Shown one piece after another: positions 22,299 through 36,600 of a stretch of 64,000 bases of DNA; within the stretch, counting starts at the first letter, position 1; the number at the start of each line of letters is the position of its first letter. The notes under the pieces were generated by a model. That model saw nothing but the letters and a program-made list of their open reading frames with translations, searched no databases and was not told the DNA's origin. Location of the stretch: positions 5,954,501 through 6,018,500 of the forward strand of contig NC_088309.1 of NCBI RefSeq assembly GCF_910592395.1. Direction: 5' to 3'. The translations under genes were made by a program, and so were the position numbers. Source of the DNA: Lineus longissimus. Its lineage: Eukaryota > Nemertea > Pilidiophora > Heteronemertea > Lineidae.

Positions 22299-24611
22299 AC
22301 TTTTGATACATTCCTGTACATGCTGCAGTGAGGAGTGTACCTTTTCAGTGAAATCAATTAACACCTATAGATGTACTATTAAACTGTGATGATCTTTGCA
22401 TTTGGATTGGCCTTTGTCAGTGTCGACATTTGTCACTCTTTCTTTCACAGTCTTCCAAGTAACTTGGTGACTCATGGGCTGATTATCTCTGACTTGGCCA
22501 GGATGTATAGGGTTGACCACAACCATGTCCCTTCACAAACCCAATGCCATTCATTAAATAATTGTTTCCTGAAACACCAACTCTTCTCCATTACACTTTG
22601 CCCCAGGAAATGCCACTGTCCCACTTCCAATTGTTTCCAGTGGCATAAAATAAAACAATTAGTTAGAAATAGGTAATGGACAGTAGCCAAAGAAAACATG
22701 GGGGCATTTTGATAGAGCCACCATCTTCAATTTACCTGCTTTTTATAAATAAGCCAAGTCCATCTCCTAGGTATACATGTATTTGTCAAAGTGACAATTT
22801 TCAATACTACCTGCCGCATAAGAACAAAACATCAACAGTTTGCTTCTTAATTTTGTGATCTGATCTTAAAAATAAAACACAGTTCTCGCACATATCTCGT
22901 GACAGTTCTTCCTTAAAATGTCTGACCAGTGGCTATCAAGCATATAAACTTCAAAGAATACCTTTTCCCAGTCAGATAGGGTCAATCCTAAAAACCAACA
23001 GCTCAATAAAATAAGTTTAATTCTCAAGTACACTCAAATCTTTTGGCAATATTGACCATTTCCTTTATTGCGTACTTAAACAAACCAGTGAAACTATTCA
23101 AGTGGGCAACTTTTCAATGTGTTAACCAATAATAATCAAAAATTACTCAAAGCAAAATATATGACATTTTCTTGTACAATATTAACATTTTCAAAGCATG
23201 CTAACCGAGCACAAATCATAGGAACCCAATGACCCTGTGTTGGGGTAGATTATGGATTGCTTGCTTGGCTCTTGGAATGAAGAGTCAGTGGCAGCGAATT
23301 TAGGGATGACAATGGTGATTTGGTCCGTGACAACACACATTGCTGATGCATGATCGTGCTTCAGAGTATGAATTCGGCTTGAGACAAAGGGACTGATCTT
23401 ACCCAAGTGAAAACAAGAGTTAAAGTGGAAGAATATACCACTTATCACAAATGCTACATGTACCAAACGATACACATCCTTGCTCAGGAATGTCATAACT
23501 GCATGGTGGGCATGTGAAATTCGAAATTGCAATTAGTTGTGGATCAGTATGTAATACACTCAGGCTAGGGCCTTTAAACAGGTGTATTTTTCAGGATAGC
23601 GGATACCATTCTGACCACAATCTATTGCTAACACCTGCTGGTGACCTATGGAACATGGGCAAGGTATGCATGATTACCAACCCCTGTGGTCTGCAGGATT
23701 TTTATATCAAGGTTAGAGTCATTATATTTCAATACTAACTCCATTGAAGAATGTGTTAAGCCAAGAAGGCCCAAACAGTTCTGTCCATATGTGACCTTAC
23801 TTGATGCGCAAAACACCAAAAAAAATAATGCAAAACCAGTCATAAGCTCAATAAGTCTTGGAAGATACAATTATCATGTGCAAGAAGGCTACATAATATT
23901 TTGACCCGTAAAAAGTGTGAAGTTGATTAAGTGACCCACCCCTTATTACTGTGCAGGAGTTCACTTGCCCACTATACACTGATGACATGCCTCACTGCAG
24001 GGCATATTATGCAGGGCTGTATCATATGAAAAATTAACAATATTTTTTGAGGGATGCCCTGTGTACTACAAGGCCTACAACTAAAGACACACTCCCCACA
24101 ATCCTAATAAACTCACCCAATGAGCCCAACTTTCAACACAAAAATAGACTTGTCCAACTACAACGACCGCCCTCTGAACTTTCAACCAATCAACATAGAG
24201 ATCTGAATGAGCGGGTGTTGACCCAATGATCAGCTGTGAAAAGAGTCTAGGCGGCACATGTGAGTGCTCACTCTGTTCTTATTCCATCCAGGCAGCCCTC
24301 TTTGGCAGGCAGCACTCTTTTGGGACACTGACCCAGACTTTTTAACCCCTTCCAGCTTGAGCAGTCTTTTGGACATTTTTATCCCGACTACATTTTTGAT
24401 AATTTAGGGTGTTGCAGCCGATTATAATCCCGCTTCAAAAGACCTGGATCAGGGGACAGCAGAACTTTCTATTTTCGCTTCCGAAAAACTTCCTCAGGAC
24501 TTTTTGCTGGTGCCTTTGCCTCAGGAATATCATACTCGCAAAAATTTCGGAAAAATCTTCCTAACTTGTTAAAAATCTGCATTTCAGATTGAAAAATCTC
24601 CAAATTATAAA

Positions 24612-27600
24612 ATGGAGCGAATCGTATCATTCTCAGGACTACTCATCGTTGTCATCATCTCATTGTGTTTCACGAAAAGCGCGGACGCAAGTTGTGAGCG
24701 GCTGGTCGGTGGATGCTGCAAGGGCCTTAACAGCTCCTCATTATGTAACGTGGCTAACGGGATAACTATGAAAGGACAGCGTGGCAAGTGCTACTGTGAT
24801 GAATCGTGCCTAAAGACACAGGATTGTTGTTCAGATTATAAGACTTTCTGTCAAGGTAAGCAAATCTTTGATTTTCATTATATCTCTTTATCATTCCATT
24901 TCATTTTATTGTCCATTTATCTAGCTTCATGCAGAGTACATACCAAACACAGGGAGGGATGCACTTGATTTCGTTACTGACCACTTGACCAAGACAACTC
25001 TCCAAACGTCACTTGTTTTAAGTTACTCTCTTTTTTCAGCTGTAATGAACTCTGAACACTTAGACCAAGAATAAAGCTCATAGGACTAGACCCTCATTCT
25101 TTCTTTTGGACATTCCTGTCATTTATAACATTGAAAAGTTATTTATTTGAGATCTATTTTGAAATGATTGGAAGATGCATACAATGACACATGACAAACT
25201 GAACAAGTCAGTGCAAGGCCTTACTAAGTTTACCTAAAAAGGTTTCAAAGTGCAAAACAATGATTTGAAACTTCAGTGAATGTGAAACAGCTCTTCAAAT
25301 TGAAAACAAGGTCAGGAATTAAAGGACTTGGTAACTGGGTCATCCAGGGGCATGTATGCTTCACCTCTGACGTCATCAAGTTTTGCCGCAGCATCACATA
25401 CCAGGGTCTGAAACTTGCTGGTCATCCTGAGGCATCATGCTTCACCTCTGAGGTCATCAAGTTTTGACGGCAGGTTATTTGTATGTCTTCAAGGACTTGG
25501 AAACTGGGTCATCCAGGGGAATGTTAGGTGGAGTCTTATGTTTCACTTCTGACGTGATCAGGTTTTGACAGCATCACATACCAGGGTCATTTCCATATCC
25601 ACAAGCTCCCTTTCAGTCAGTTGTAAAATACTACTTGAGGGCCCAGTTCTATTGCAGAAACAAAGACATTTCTGCAATAACCTGTGGAATTCCACAGTTT
25701 AACTTCCTATCCTTATCATTTCTGTCAGCAAACAGAAACTATCTTTAGCCCTTAAGTTTTTGAGATAGCTAAAGCGCCCAAAGAAATTAGAGTGATATGT
25801 TTCACCCACACCTTTCCTGTAAATAAATATGAAATAATTCAATTCAAATAAGGTAAGTCATCGGATTAAGATATAGGGTGGATTAATATAATACAGTTTT
25901 AATGTAATTCCCAGTCAGTTAATCGTAATATCATAAAGTAAATACGAGGTGTCACATTGAAGGCCGACATGCTAAACAAGGGTCTCTGATATAACGAGCC
26001 TTGTCCTGTGTGAAGAAGTTCAAGCAAGGTCAAACACATTGTGAATGTGAGTAATAAAAGTTTGACATAAGGTGATATACATGTTGAAAGGGTAGTGTCA
26101 ACATGGTCAAAGACAACAACCCCAAAAGTAATTCATTGAAAGGAAATGACCTGAATTTACAGAACATTCTGCAGACTTCCCTTGCACTGTTTCAAACCTC
26201 AAGGACTGGGGTAGTTACAATTAGAGTAATGTCTCTAACATCTGAATAGGTAAAGGTGATAGGTTGCCGACAGAGACAGGAAATGGTGAGGAAATGCTTT
26301 GAAAGAGAATGTCCTCATTGCCCTTGATGACCTGATGAGTAGTGCCATTGTTTGTCAGTTTAGTGCTTCTGAGAAAGCAGTCCCATCCCAATTATTATCA
26401 TCACATGAGCAGTATTTTTATATATCAGTTGTTAAGATAACTGGAGGTTTGTCTGCCTCCACTATCGGAAATGTGCCTAGGGGAGGTCATCTTTACATAA
26501 TTATGCTCCATCCCTCTGTGGAAGGCCTACTGCTGACAAATGGAAGCTTCTTTTAATTGGCAATCAACATTACCAGAAATAATTTTGTTTCAATGCCTGT
26601 GCGTCACTGACGCAAAGCAGGACAGAGGTCAATTGTGATTTGGACTGTATCTTCTTTTCTTACCATTCATGATTACAAGAATTAACAAAGGCTCTTGATG
26701 ACGGGCAAGAAAAGCTAACAGTTTCACTCCAACTGTCAAATATAACATTTAGGCTAACAAGGAGAGAGGCAGTTATTGGCAGCAATATGCTTGACCATGT
26801 GCCCAGCTGGGACAAGTGGATTATCCCTAGCAATCCAAGTCACAAAGTCAGATTGAAGAGGTCCTCAGAATACCCCAAGAATGTGAAAAGTAAGAAAGAA
26901 TGGCTACTTCAACTCAAGGTTAATGCCATGCAAACCTATCTGCTTTTTTAGCAGAACAACAACTTTACATACTTTCCCATCAAGGAAATGAATTGGGGTG
27001 ATATTCCTCTGGTTAAGAGAAAGTCTTTTCAGAGAGACTTTCCCTAATTTAATTAGTATCAATGGCTAGCTTTTTGTTTGCCCTCTTTGTTCCCTTTATT
27101 GGGTTTCTGGATGTATACAGGGTAAACCCTAAAGGGTTCCTGGCCAACAGTGGAAAGTTAGATTAAGTGATGAAGCATTTCCTAAGTCAAAAGTGACATT
27201 GATATTGAAGAAAGCTGGCAATGTTATGGTTTGAAACTGCAAGAAACACAACATAGGATGTCTTATAATTAGGGTATTGTTTTTTGCTTTTGTTCACTAA
27301 AAGATTGGCACAAAGCTTTCTTTATCAATGAGATTTTTTCCTCAGTATTGAGCCAGAAATGTTTGCTCTCCCTTATTTCTAATTGCTTTGGAAACCGTTC
27401 TGTATGATCCAACATTGGCCCTCAAGATGAGCAAAGCTAAGGGTCCAACATACTGTAGATATTGGAAGGAAACTCCCCCTCAAGTTGTATGGGATTAACA
27501 GGAGGCAGGGTGGTCACAGCTAATTAGAATGGCGACAGGGTGCCTACCCTTGTTTTCTTGGGTCATTCCTGCATGTTTCCATTTCCGACAATGCATTCAA

Positions 27601-30600
27601 TGCATGTTAAAAATGTTTAACTACTTTTCCCACATGCCAATATCCAAAATTGGCCTCCGGCTCCCACTTTAAGGGTTAAGCGGTACTTGACTTGCTAAAA
27701 GAACGCTGACCTGGGGTTAGTGGCAGGTTAAAATGGCCTTTAACTGCACTGTATTATGTACAGCACTGAGGAAAGATGCATTTGAGATTCCGGCACACCA
27801 AAATTGGAATGGACTGTGTCCAGAACCACTGGGAACCGACATAGAAAATCTAATATAAGTCTAAACAAAAGCTTTGGAGACTTTCAATATTATTTTAGTC
27901 CATATAGTCATTAGAAAGTAAAGTATGTCTGCAAGGTGTTGAACTGAAAATTCATTATTGCTATGTTTTGATAAATCTATTGAAGTATAATGAATGAATG
28001 TTTTCAACTGTCAGCCAGTTGAGGATAAAGCGGTGATAGGAATTCACTATGCTTGTCTCAATCAGACATCGGGGAAAATCTGTAATCAAAACGAATAGTG
28101 ACTTTTGAACTGTAGCGTAAAAAGTAGGGAACTGAAGACCTACTTTGTGTCTCAATAAGTGTTTTAGGCCCTTTTATTTTCATTCTTACTTATTGCTGAG
28201 ACATTTTTCAGCATGCACGTTGAAGGTGGGGACATGCAGGCGTGGCATCAGTGTGACTAACATGGCCCAAAGTTTTAATCCTAGATATCGGAATGTTTAC
28301 GCCTTCAAATGATTACCTGAGGGTGCACCCTAGTGGGTTTTTTGATCGATTTGCAAAAGCCCACAGTAGAAAATGTCTCCAAAGAGGGGGCGGGGGGGGG
28401 GGTGCCCGCCCCAATGCTCATCCCTCTGAATAGTGGTTTACATTTTCTAAACAGCTTCACTCTTGACAGGGTTAACTTCACCTCCAGGGATGATAGAAGA
28501 CCGACCCCATTTTCACCTTGAACCCATTTCCCTGATTGAATGGGTAATTGGCCTTAGGACGAAATCTTGAATGGATTAAGTTCATACAATGATCAGTATC
28601 CTCCCACAGCCCTAGCGCATTGTATTTAGACATTGTAACAAAGCTAGAAAATTTTCACAGGAACAAGTCCCATTGACCAAACAGGAACAACGAAAAATTG
28701 CTGTCCAAGCTAGTATAGCCCCTGAAGTCATGATCAAAATATGTATTAGCTTAACTTCTATTGTCAGTTGGGCAATGACAGACAGTCAGCATAAAAACTT
28801 ATGAATGAATGAATAAGCAGCGATTTGATTACTGAAAGAATTCTAATCTTGTCTAAGCTGTTGACCCTTTCTGGTTGATACATGGGAAAATTTACATCTT
28901 GGGTTGATTCTCGTGATTGAGAACTGAACATGACAACACTCACTGAGAGAGTCAAAAGTTCATATAAACTTCTCCTCAAGCAGCGAATCAAACAAGGTCA
29001 GTCTCATGGGAAAACTGCTTTTTTTATACTGCTCTATCCATAAGTTACATTCCTTGCGATGGTGAACAACTTTGCAAGTCTGCGTCAGAAGCTCCTTATC
29101 TGGGTTTGTGGGCATGATTGATACTGATTTTCAATATCCGTCTGGTTCATTTGATACCTTTACAATGTGATTACAGTCAGGAAGGAAATCTGTGTTATTT
29201 CAATCAACACATTTGATTTAATTTGACCTTATGTGGCAACTTTTTCAAACTAGGGTCAGATTCAAAGCATTTTTTATAAATTTTACTCAACTCGCGTAGC
29301 CTTGTGCGTCAACATGACGTCAATTAAGGGCACAAAGGCTTGTCTAATTCATACCACTTGGATTAAGATATCTTTATATTGTTGGTCTTTTTGGTGGATC
29401 GTCAGTGGCAGAAATCCATAACCCTTTTTGCTACTGGACCACAATTCCTTGAGGGTTTGATCTAGTTCCAAACTCTGTGGAACCCTGCTATGATGGAAAA
29501 ACATTTGATTTTGTGCCGATATATCATGACATATCTCCTGACATATCTTTTCATAATATCACAATGAACTGATCCTCATAATCAAAGATTATTAACAGGT
29601 TGATCCATGGTGAGTCTTGTGCTCCCTTCTTGGGTGTCCTTAGGAAACTATTAATCAAACCTAATAGCCACCAGTCCATCAAATCATAAATTTACGGCCC
29701 CTACTTCTTGGGAGTCCTCAAAATCAACCTAGCCATTTATCACACTTTTGAAATCGTCTGATCAGACCTAATGGGACTTAATTTCACCGATTACTGGTCA
29801 CAACCTTGGTGGGCCATTCAACACGATAACATGAACACATTCTGGGTTTCCCATACAGCGCGCCCTTCAAAGCAGACTCCCTAAAATCAACAGAGAGCTG
29901 TGAACAAATTTCATTTCAAGCGGAAACGTGTGAAACGATTCTACATCAATGGAGTCCCTCCTTTGAAATCAGCTTCTAATACAATGCAACACTCAAAGAG
30001 CCTCCAAGTTCATTTAGTGAAGTTGTCTCCAAGATAGTTTTCAGTGTTTGCCTGTCTATTCCCCATTAAATGGTGGTAGACAATTTTAAACATCGTCTGA
30101 CATTGGCAATGGGAGGTGATCATCTTGATAAAAAGGGCCATGATCATGACGATAAATCAACAGAAGGGTACGAACAGACCCTGAAGACTGAAGTCCATTC
30201 CAATCCAAGTTTACCTAATCAGGTTAGAGAGGACTGCTCACAGGTTACATATTGGCAAAGTCGGGTTTGACGAGATGTGGAAGATGTGACAAACACTTTG
30301 GTCGATACAATGTTGCATATGAACTGTTAACATTCCTGAGACGAAATAATTTGCCATAGACCAGTCGGTACTGGTAAGAACTCGAGAAGCACACTGCTAT
30401 TTGAGGACTAATCTTTCTCAAGTAGCCAATTCAGATACTATTAAGATACTGGTATAATGTCAATAAATTACCTCCTCATTATGATCTTTTGTCCTCGTGT
30501 CAGTCTGGACCTCTGTGTGACCCCCTAGATCAGACCAAACAACGTCTAACGTATTTCACACTTTTATAATCAAGCATAATATCATAAAAACCATTCCAAT

Positions 30601-33600
30601 TATCGAGCGGTTTTTGTGATACATTGCAAGCAATAACCTAACATTGGAGCTTGCCAAACATTCAGAGTGTATTCGATGATGAAAAAATTGACATCAAAGA
30701 ACCCTTTAGGCCATGCTTCACCTTTCGAGGATAAATCCCATGTCTGAAGAGGGTAATATAACAGCCAATTCTGAACCAAATCAAAATAACACCATTTTTT
30801 AATCCAGGCAAACTGACTTTTTTCTTTTCAGACGTGATTCATTGGAATATGCAAGGGGTCAGGGTACACTACATTCAGAAATATTTCGCATTTTCTTCAG
30901 CGTGGAGCACTTGTGATTCGTTTGCGAGTTGAACCCACAACCTCCTGATTATATGATTTTACCCCAGATTTGACTTTATCAAACTTTCCCACTGATTCAA
31001 GTTCTGGAAACAGCTCTACTCAATGATACCCTCACTTACTCCATGGATGCACTTAACAAGATTTCTAAGTCAAGTTCGACATCATACATAAGACTTCCAG
31101 TTAAATCAAGATTTTACGCCAAGCTAGTTTGACTTCAAGGGACTGAGGCCAATGAGGCATAGGGCTGGTTGGATGGAAAGTCCATAAGGATTGAATAAGA
31201 CCCCATAACAACACACCATATTATATCCTCTTTAAAAAAATGATCTCTCGAATCCAAAGCAGCTCAAAGCTTTTTTAAGACCGGATTTTTCACGCAAGAA
31301 GATATAATATTCTGCTCAACCCTAGAAAATATTCGGTAATCGTTCCTCACATTTTTGTTGTTCGATTGCTCACTAATTAATAAAGAATCATTAAAGCCAA
31401 TGCACAGAGCTCAATGAGACAGAAAAACCACTGATGTGAAAAGAAAACTTTGCCTTTATTGAGACTTAAGGACCTAAGCCTATACGTCTTCCATGTAAAC
31501 AGATATAACCTTGCCACATAGCTTAATAAGATACATAACAAATACTATATTTAGTGCTATTTTCTAAGTAGATTCTTAAACTTTCCTTTTTTTCAAGACA
31601 AAAACTAAGCACTGCAAAGACCACAGAACTTTGAGTATGTAGAGCTATAGTTTTGAGTGTCAAGAAGAGGTGTAATGCAAATATCAATGTGTATCTTATA
31701 CCCTTCCCCTCCAGGGTTTTGACACTGGCTGGACCTCGGCGTTTTCCTCTGTGTACTGAACAGGTTGATGATTTTATCAATAGTCAACAGGTTCTATATC
31801 AAGAAAGCTTTGCCCCTCACCTGTTTTGAATGGCCTTCTGATGGAGTGGACCAATATCTGTGGACTTTGGGTGTGGAGGGAGCGATCTAACAAGAGGCCC
31901 AAAGCCACGTGGAGGGGGGGGGCTGGTAGACTCTCCGGGGAGGGGGAAGGTCAAAGGGGCCACATCTGCATTAAAAAAAAATTCCTAAGAGACGCATATT
32001 CCCTAAATACGGCCCTGAATGCTTACTTACAAACTGTATATCAAAACTCATCAGTCATTTCATTCACCAAGTTGACCTTTTTTCAGCAAGAATTGTACGA
32101 CAATGGAGTATAAACAAGCATAAAACTCAATCCCACAATTACAAATAAGAATGGACAGGGGAGAAAATTTAAAGGACCCTTTTGACATCTGTCATTAGGC
32201 CTGAGATTAACCAGAGGCCTGGCCAGTATTTTTGTGCAATCCCCATGTCGACTTGGTCGTCGGCTTTAATGAGACATTTACCCACAAGGGGCCTACCCTG
32301 CATTTTGGCAAACAAGATCAACTGATTTCAAGTGGAAACTATTGACTTTTAGTGGCTAAAATTAATGGCAATGTGACAAGTGCCCATTGATTGAAAAGGA
32401 AATCTCCAGGAACTCTCGACAGAGTTGATCCCTCAAGAAAAGGTCTTTATCTCCCGAGGTGTTATACGTTTTTCAATATTGCCCAACACCAAAATGACAA
32501 GGGTTTATCTCAACACCTGAGGGTGTCAACAATAATTCTAAAGCTATAAGCACCTAGTTATGAGCAATTATTTTGTATCTAGAATCACACACATAAAGGA
32601 GTCCTAAAGTCGAATATGACCCTGTAAAATATTATGTTCGCCAAATTGACTTTACATGGATTTTGTGACGGTCTTCCCTTGATTTTTGTGAGGGACCACA
32701 CACCCTGGCTTAGGCTTACATTTGACTCGTGTATTTGTTTAAGTCCAATCCTCCCATGATATCTCATTGGTTTGACTGTTCATATTTAGTGTGCATACAT
32801 TCAGGCCTCTAGCCAATAACTGCATGACAACTCAGAAAAAAAAAAATTTTCTATCACTCTTAATGCCGTCCACTCTTACAATGGCCCAAAACATGCTCAT
32901 TGTACACCTAATTCTAAAGCTATAAGGGTATTTCAAAAGAGCTACATCTACCAATACTGGGACCGGTATTAAAAGTTACCAATACTGCATCTTTCAACCC
33001 TGACCACGCAGTCTCTCAAACTTCCATAGTCCACAACCTTGCCAAGGGGGTCCCGCCATTGTCTCTGCAGCAGACATTACTATAAACACTTCATGTTTAG
33101 CTGTCACAATTATTATCGCACTTGGTGACCCCTGATAACCCGGTCTGGCCAGAGGCGGCATGAGGAAACCTTGGCTGGAGCCAGAAGACCTCTAACCAAA
33201 CACCCTTCCGAGTGCATAAGCGCTATACAGCCACTCCTTGGCATTGATAAAAGTTCATGTTCTTCGAGGCTATCAGTTTTATATGAACTTTCTGTGATCT
33301 TTTGGCTGACATTGCTTGATGATATCAGCTACAATTTGATGTTGCAAGATCTAAATCTAAGAGGGCTAGTTCTCAATGCACTCTTCTGATATAAATGACC
33401 ACATACTACTGTCCCGTCTGTAAGTAATGATGCTTCCACAGAACAGCAGAGGGGAATGGTCTTTTTAGGGGCGCTCAAGGGATTGCCCAAAAATGTTGTA
33501 TTTAGGGATGGAAAAATCGGGACAGATAACGACAGGAAATGGGATTCACTTGAGTTTCCGGAATGGAAGAAAATGCTTCATGTTAAAGGGTTGCTAGTTA

Positions 33601-36600
33601 TGAATGCAACAAAGCTTTAACCACTGTCTTCATTTTCTCTTTTCAGCCACCGACTGTGAAGTAGGAGATTGGTCAAAATGGGGTAGATGCAGTCGAGAAT
33701 GTGGTGAAGGTGGAGAGTCAAAACGACAACGTTTAATTATCGTCAAATCATCAAATGGTGGCAAAAAGTGCCCGGAATTAGAAGAGACAATGCCATGTGT
33801 CGGAAGGAGCTGTCATCAAAGGAGAGATACCTTTGGAAGAGCTGTGAGAGGTAGGTGAATTGAATTGTCCTTGTCTTGTAACTCAGGGAGTCAGTAAATC
33901 AGATTGGTATCAAAAACACTTTACAAAGAAGAATTTTTACCGCTGCAACCTGAGGTTATGATTGCAAGTGACAAAACTCTCATTTTCAATTGTCATCACA
34001 GGTGCGCATGTTTGGGACAAGAATCGTCCATCGCTGCCAAGGGCTGTTCTATTGTTACCGGAAATATATTCACAATAGGTTGTATCAATTAGGCACCATG
34101 ACTATCAGTGTCTTACCTACCTGGTTAGATCCGGCCTATAGGCTATAGTCCCCCTTTAAGAGAAATATAGTTCCTGCTTCAAGGTTCAAGCAAGCTTCAG
34201 ATGAAACATACTCTAAGAGATCGAAATGTTTTTCTACTTTTAGTGTAGGTAAAGTGCAAGAAATTAGTTACTATCAAGTTTCAGATTGTGTTATTGAAGT
34301 CAGCACTGGTGTTTTGCATGGCACAGCTGTTGAGAGGAAAATTTGGCCCCTGGAAGTACTGGCTTAGTCATAATGTTGAGAAAAATTGGCATGCCAGTTT
34401 ACTGCTCCTGCTGTACTGTACTGTACTTTCTCATAGAACAGTTACATGAAAAGTTTAGTTTCAGAAACTCAGAAAAAAGAGCAAAATATCTGCTCTGATG
34501 ACGTCATCTGATGACAATTCCCAGCGGAAATATTTTGATTTTGGCTTGGAGCTGTAGTAAAACCCTGCAAGTATAATTTGCACAAGTATTTGAAAATATG
34601 ATAATGCTTCTGGAATGCGACGCATGCACAGAATGGCATGTGAGGACGTTGGTTAGATCAAGTAATTAATTAGGGAGGAATGCTCAATTAGCTCACACAT
34701 TAAAGCAATCAACTCCTGTGCTACACGCTTTGAATTAGCTTGAGATTTAACCCTTGTTAATTCATGAATTTGGATGCAAATTTTGTATGATGATTATTAT
34801 GATGTAAAAGTACACACACTATAGGCATACACCGCTCTTGCTGAAAAACAGGAGATCTCTGCAGCCATTCACTCAGGTTGAAACCGCCTAAGACTCCAAC
34901 AGTGCCCCCCTGTTCTTCATTCAACAGACACTAATTAATCATCTTCTAAAATTAGTTTTACCAGGAATCGCAGTATTTTTTTCAAAAGTCCTCAATAAAC
35001 CCTGCCTATACATGAAATCTGAACAGCAAAGACCAAGTTCGACATCAAACAGAGATATCTCTTACAAGAAGTGATCAAGACCGGCCGAAGTTTCAACCAA
35101 TCCCTGTACATGTATTTAAGTTCCTTTATTCCATATTCAGGTTAATTGTTTCACAAAAACTTGTCTCTTGTTCTCTTTAAATTGTTAGAGTCTTCATAAA
35201 AACAAAGAAGAGGGTGATTGTATGAAGTACATTTCACTCCATCATCTCAGGCTAATGGTGCACCAATGTCAACAACTTTTTTTGGACTATTTTCACTCAT
35301 CACTCAGTAGGCGCCTTTGAACTACATAATGCATCACAGAAGCTGAAATGTCAATCTGGAATATACCTTCACCATTGCTCTGATCCTTGCAAATGGGTAC
35401 ACTACCAATCTTGCATCAGGGTTACTATAGAAATGTCTTTTACTAACCATTTCGCTTTTACCATTGATCCATTGAACTGCACTAAAATGACATCCCATCA
35501 GCGAGAGTGGTACACGCCACCTTTTACTTTTGACTCAAAATAAGCTTACAGTCAGTTGAAGTGCTTCCCTGAGTGAGTGAGGCTGTAACAGAGTTCCCAA
35601 AACTATTCAGATCTTTAGTATCAACTGGTGACTGGTTACCCGGCCAGCCAAGTGACATACCTGAGGGGTTGTGTGTGCATTCCAATTTCATGCGTCGGGG
35701 GGGGGGGGGGGGGGGGAGGGGTCATTATGGAATATCGTTACAAACACTGCCCCTCCTCCGTAAATTTGCTAAGTGGGGGCGGGACGTGCTTAAAGATTCT
35801 TCACCATTTAGTCCCAAACAGAAGCTACAAAAGAATCATTTACGTAAATCAAATATTTGTGCGCCTTTGTCCCAAACATCAGGTCCACCAACCTTCTTCG
35901 AATTGCCCCATTTGGACAATTACCATTGTCTGATTTTTTTTCAACAGAGGCTATTACAACAAAATAACTTCCTTCATAAAAGGACATGATTATTTCATGA
36001 GTTAATTATGCCACTAGAATCTCTAATAGGCGTCTACATATAACATAACTGTACTTTCTCATGAATTGTCTGCGAATGCCAACGACTATGAGTAGTTTGC
36101 CAAATCATTTGGAAATTTTTAAGGACTGACAAATGATATGTGATTGTAACACATTTTTTCATGTAGTTTCCCCGATGACACTTTGTGTATCCCCTTTGGT
36201 TTCATGTTACAAATCCCCTCTTTGAGTAACATTGACTGCGCTGCGATTATCATAATCATCACTCATTTCCATTGTGTCGACGCTATTTAGCCAGTTGAGT
36301 CACGTAGTACATTGACCTACATGTAAAAAAGCCTCCTTTCGTACAGGCGCCCCTAAATCGACCTCAACACAGTATTCTCTGGTCTTTTACTTTTGTTTCT
36401 GATGATCATCCTTCTGACTTTGACATGTAAATCTCCAAACACAGCTGCGTCTGGCAATAATTACCAATATACATCCTATGAAGACTTGAAACACCGAATG
36501 TACTTTATTCATGGCATTGAAAAATTAACAGAATAATTTCCTATAATCTCCGAGACTCTGTTCAACTTCAAGAATCAAGAATGATTTATTCGAAACATAT

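Larger units (their letters stand above)
14031..24611. other. Gene-poor spacer with scattered repeats
   Basis: About 10.6 kb of AT-rich sequence separates the minisatellite from SBSPON. I found no recognisable protein family. It contains weak coding-like stretches on the minus strand (17068-17272 and 17917-18091, listed separately), homopolymer G/C runs, a MITE-like element near 19 kb, single copies of dispersed repeats at 20322-20368 and 20897-20960, and an 18-bp triplet repeat near 22.27 kb. The right end presumably contains the SBSPON promoter. Confidence 0.5.
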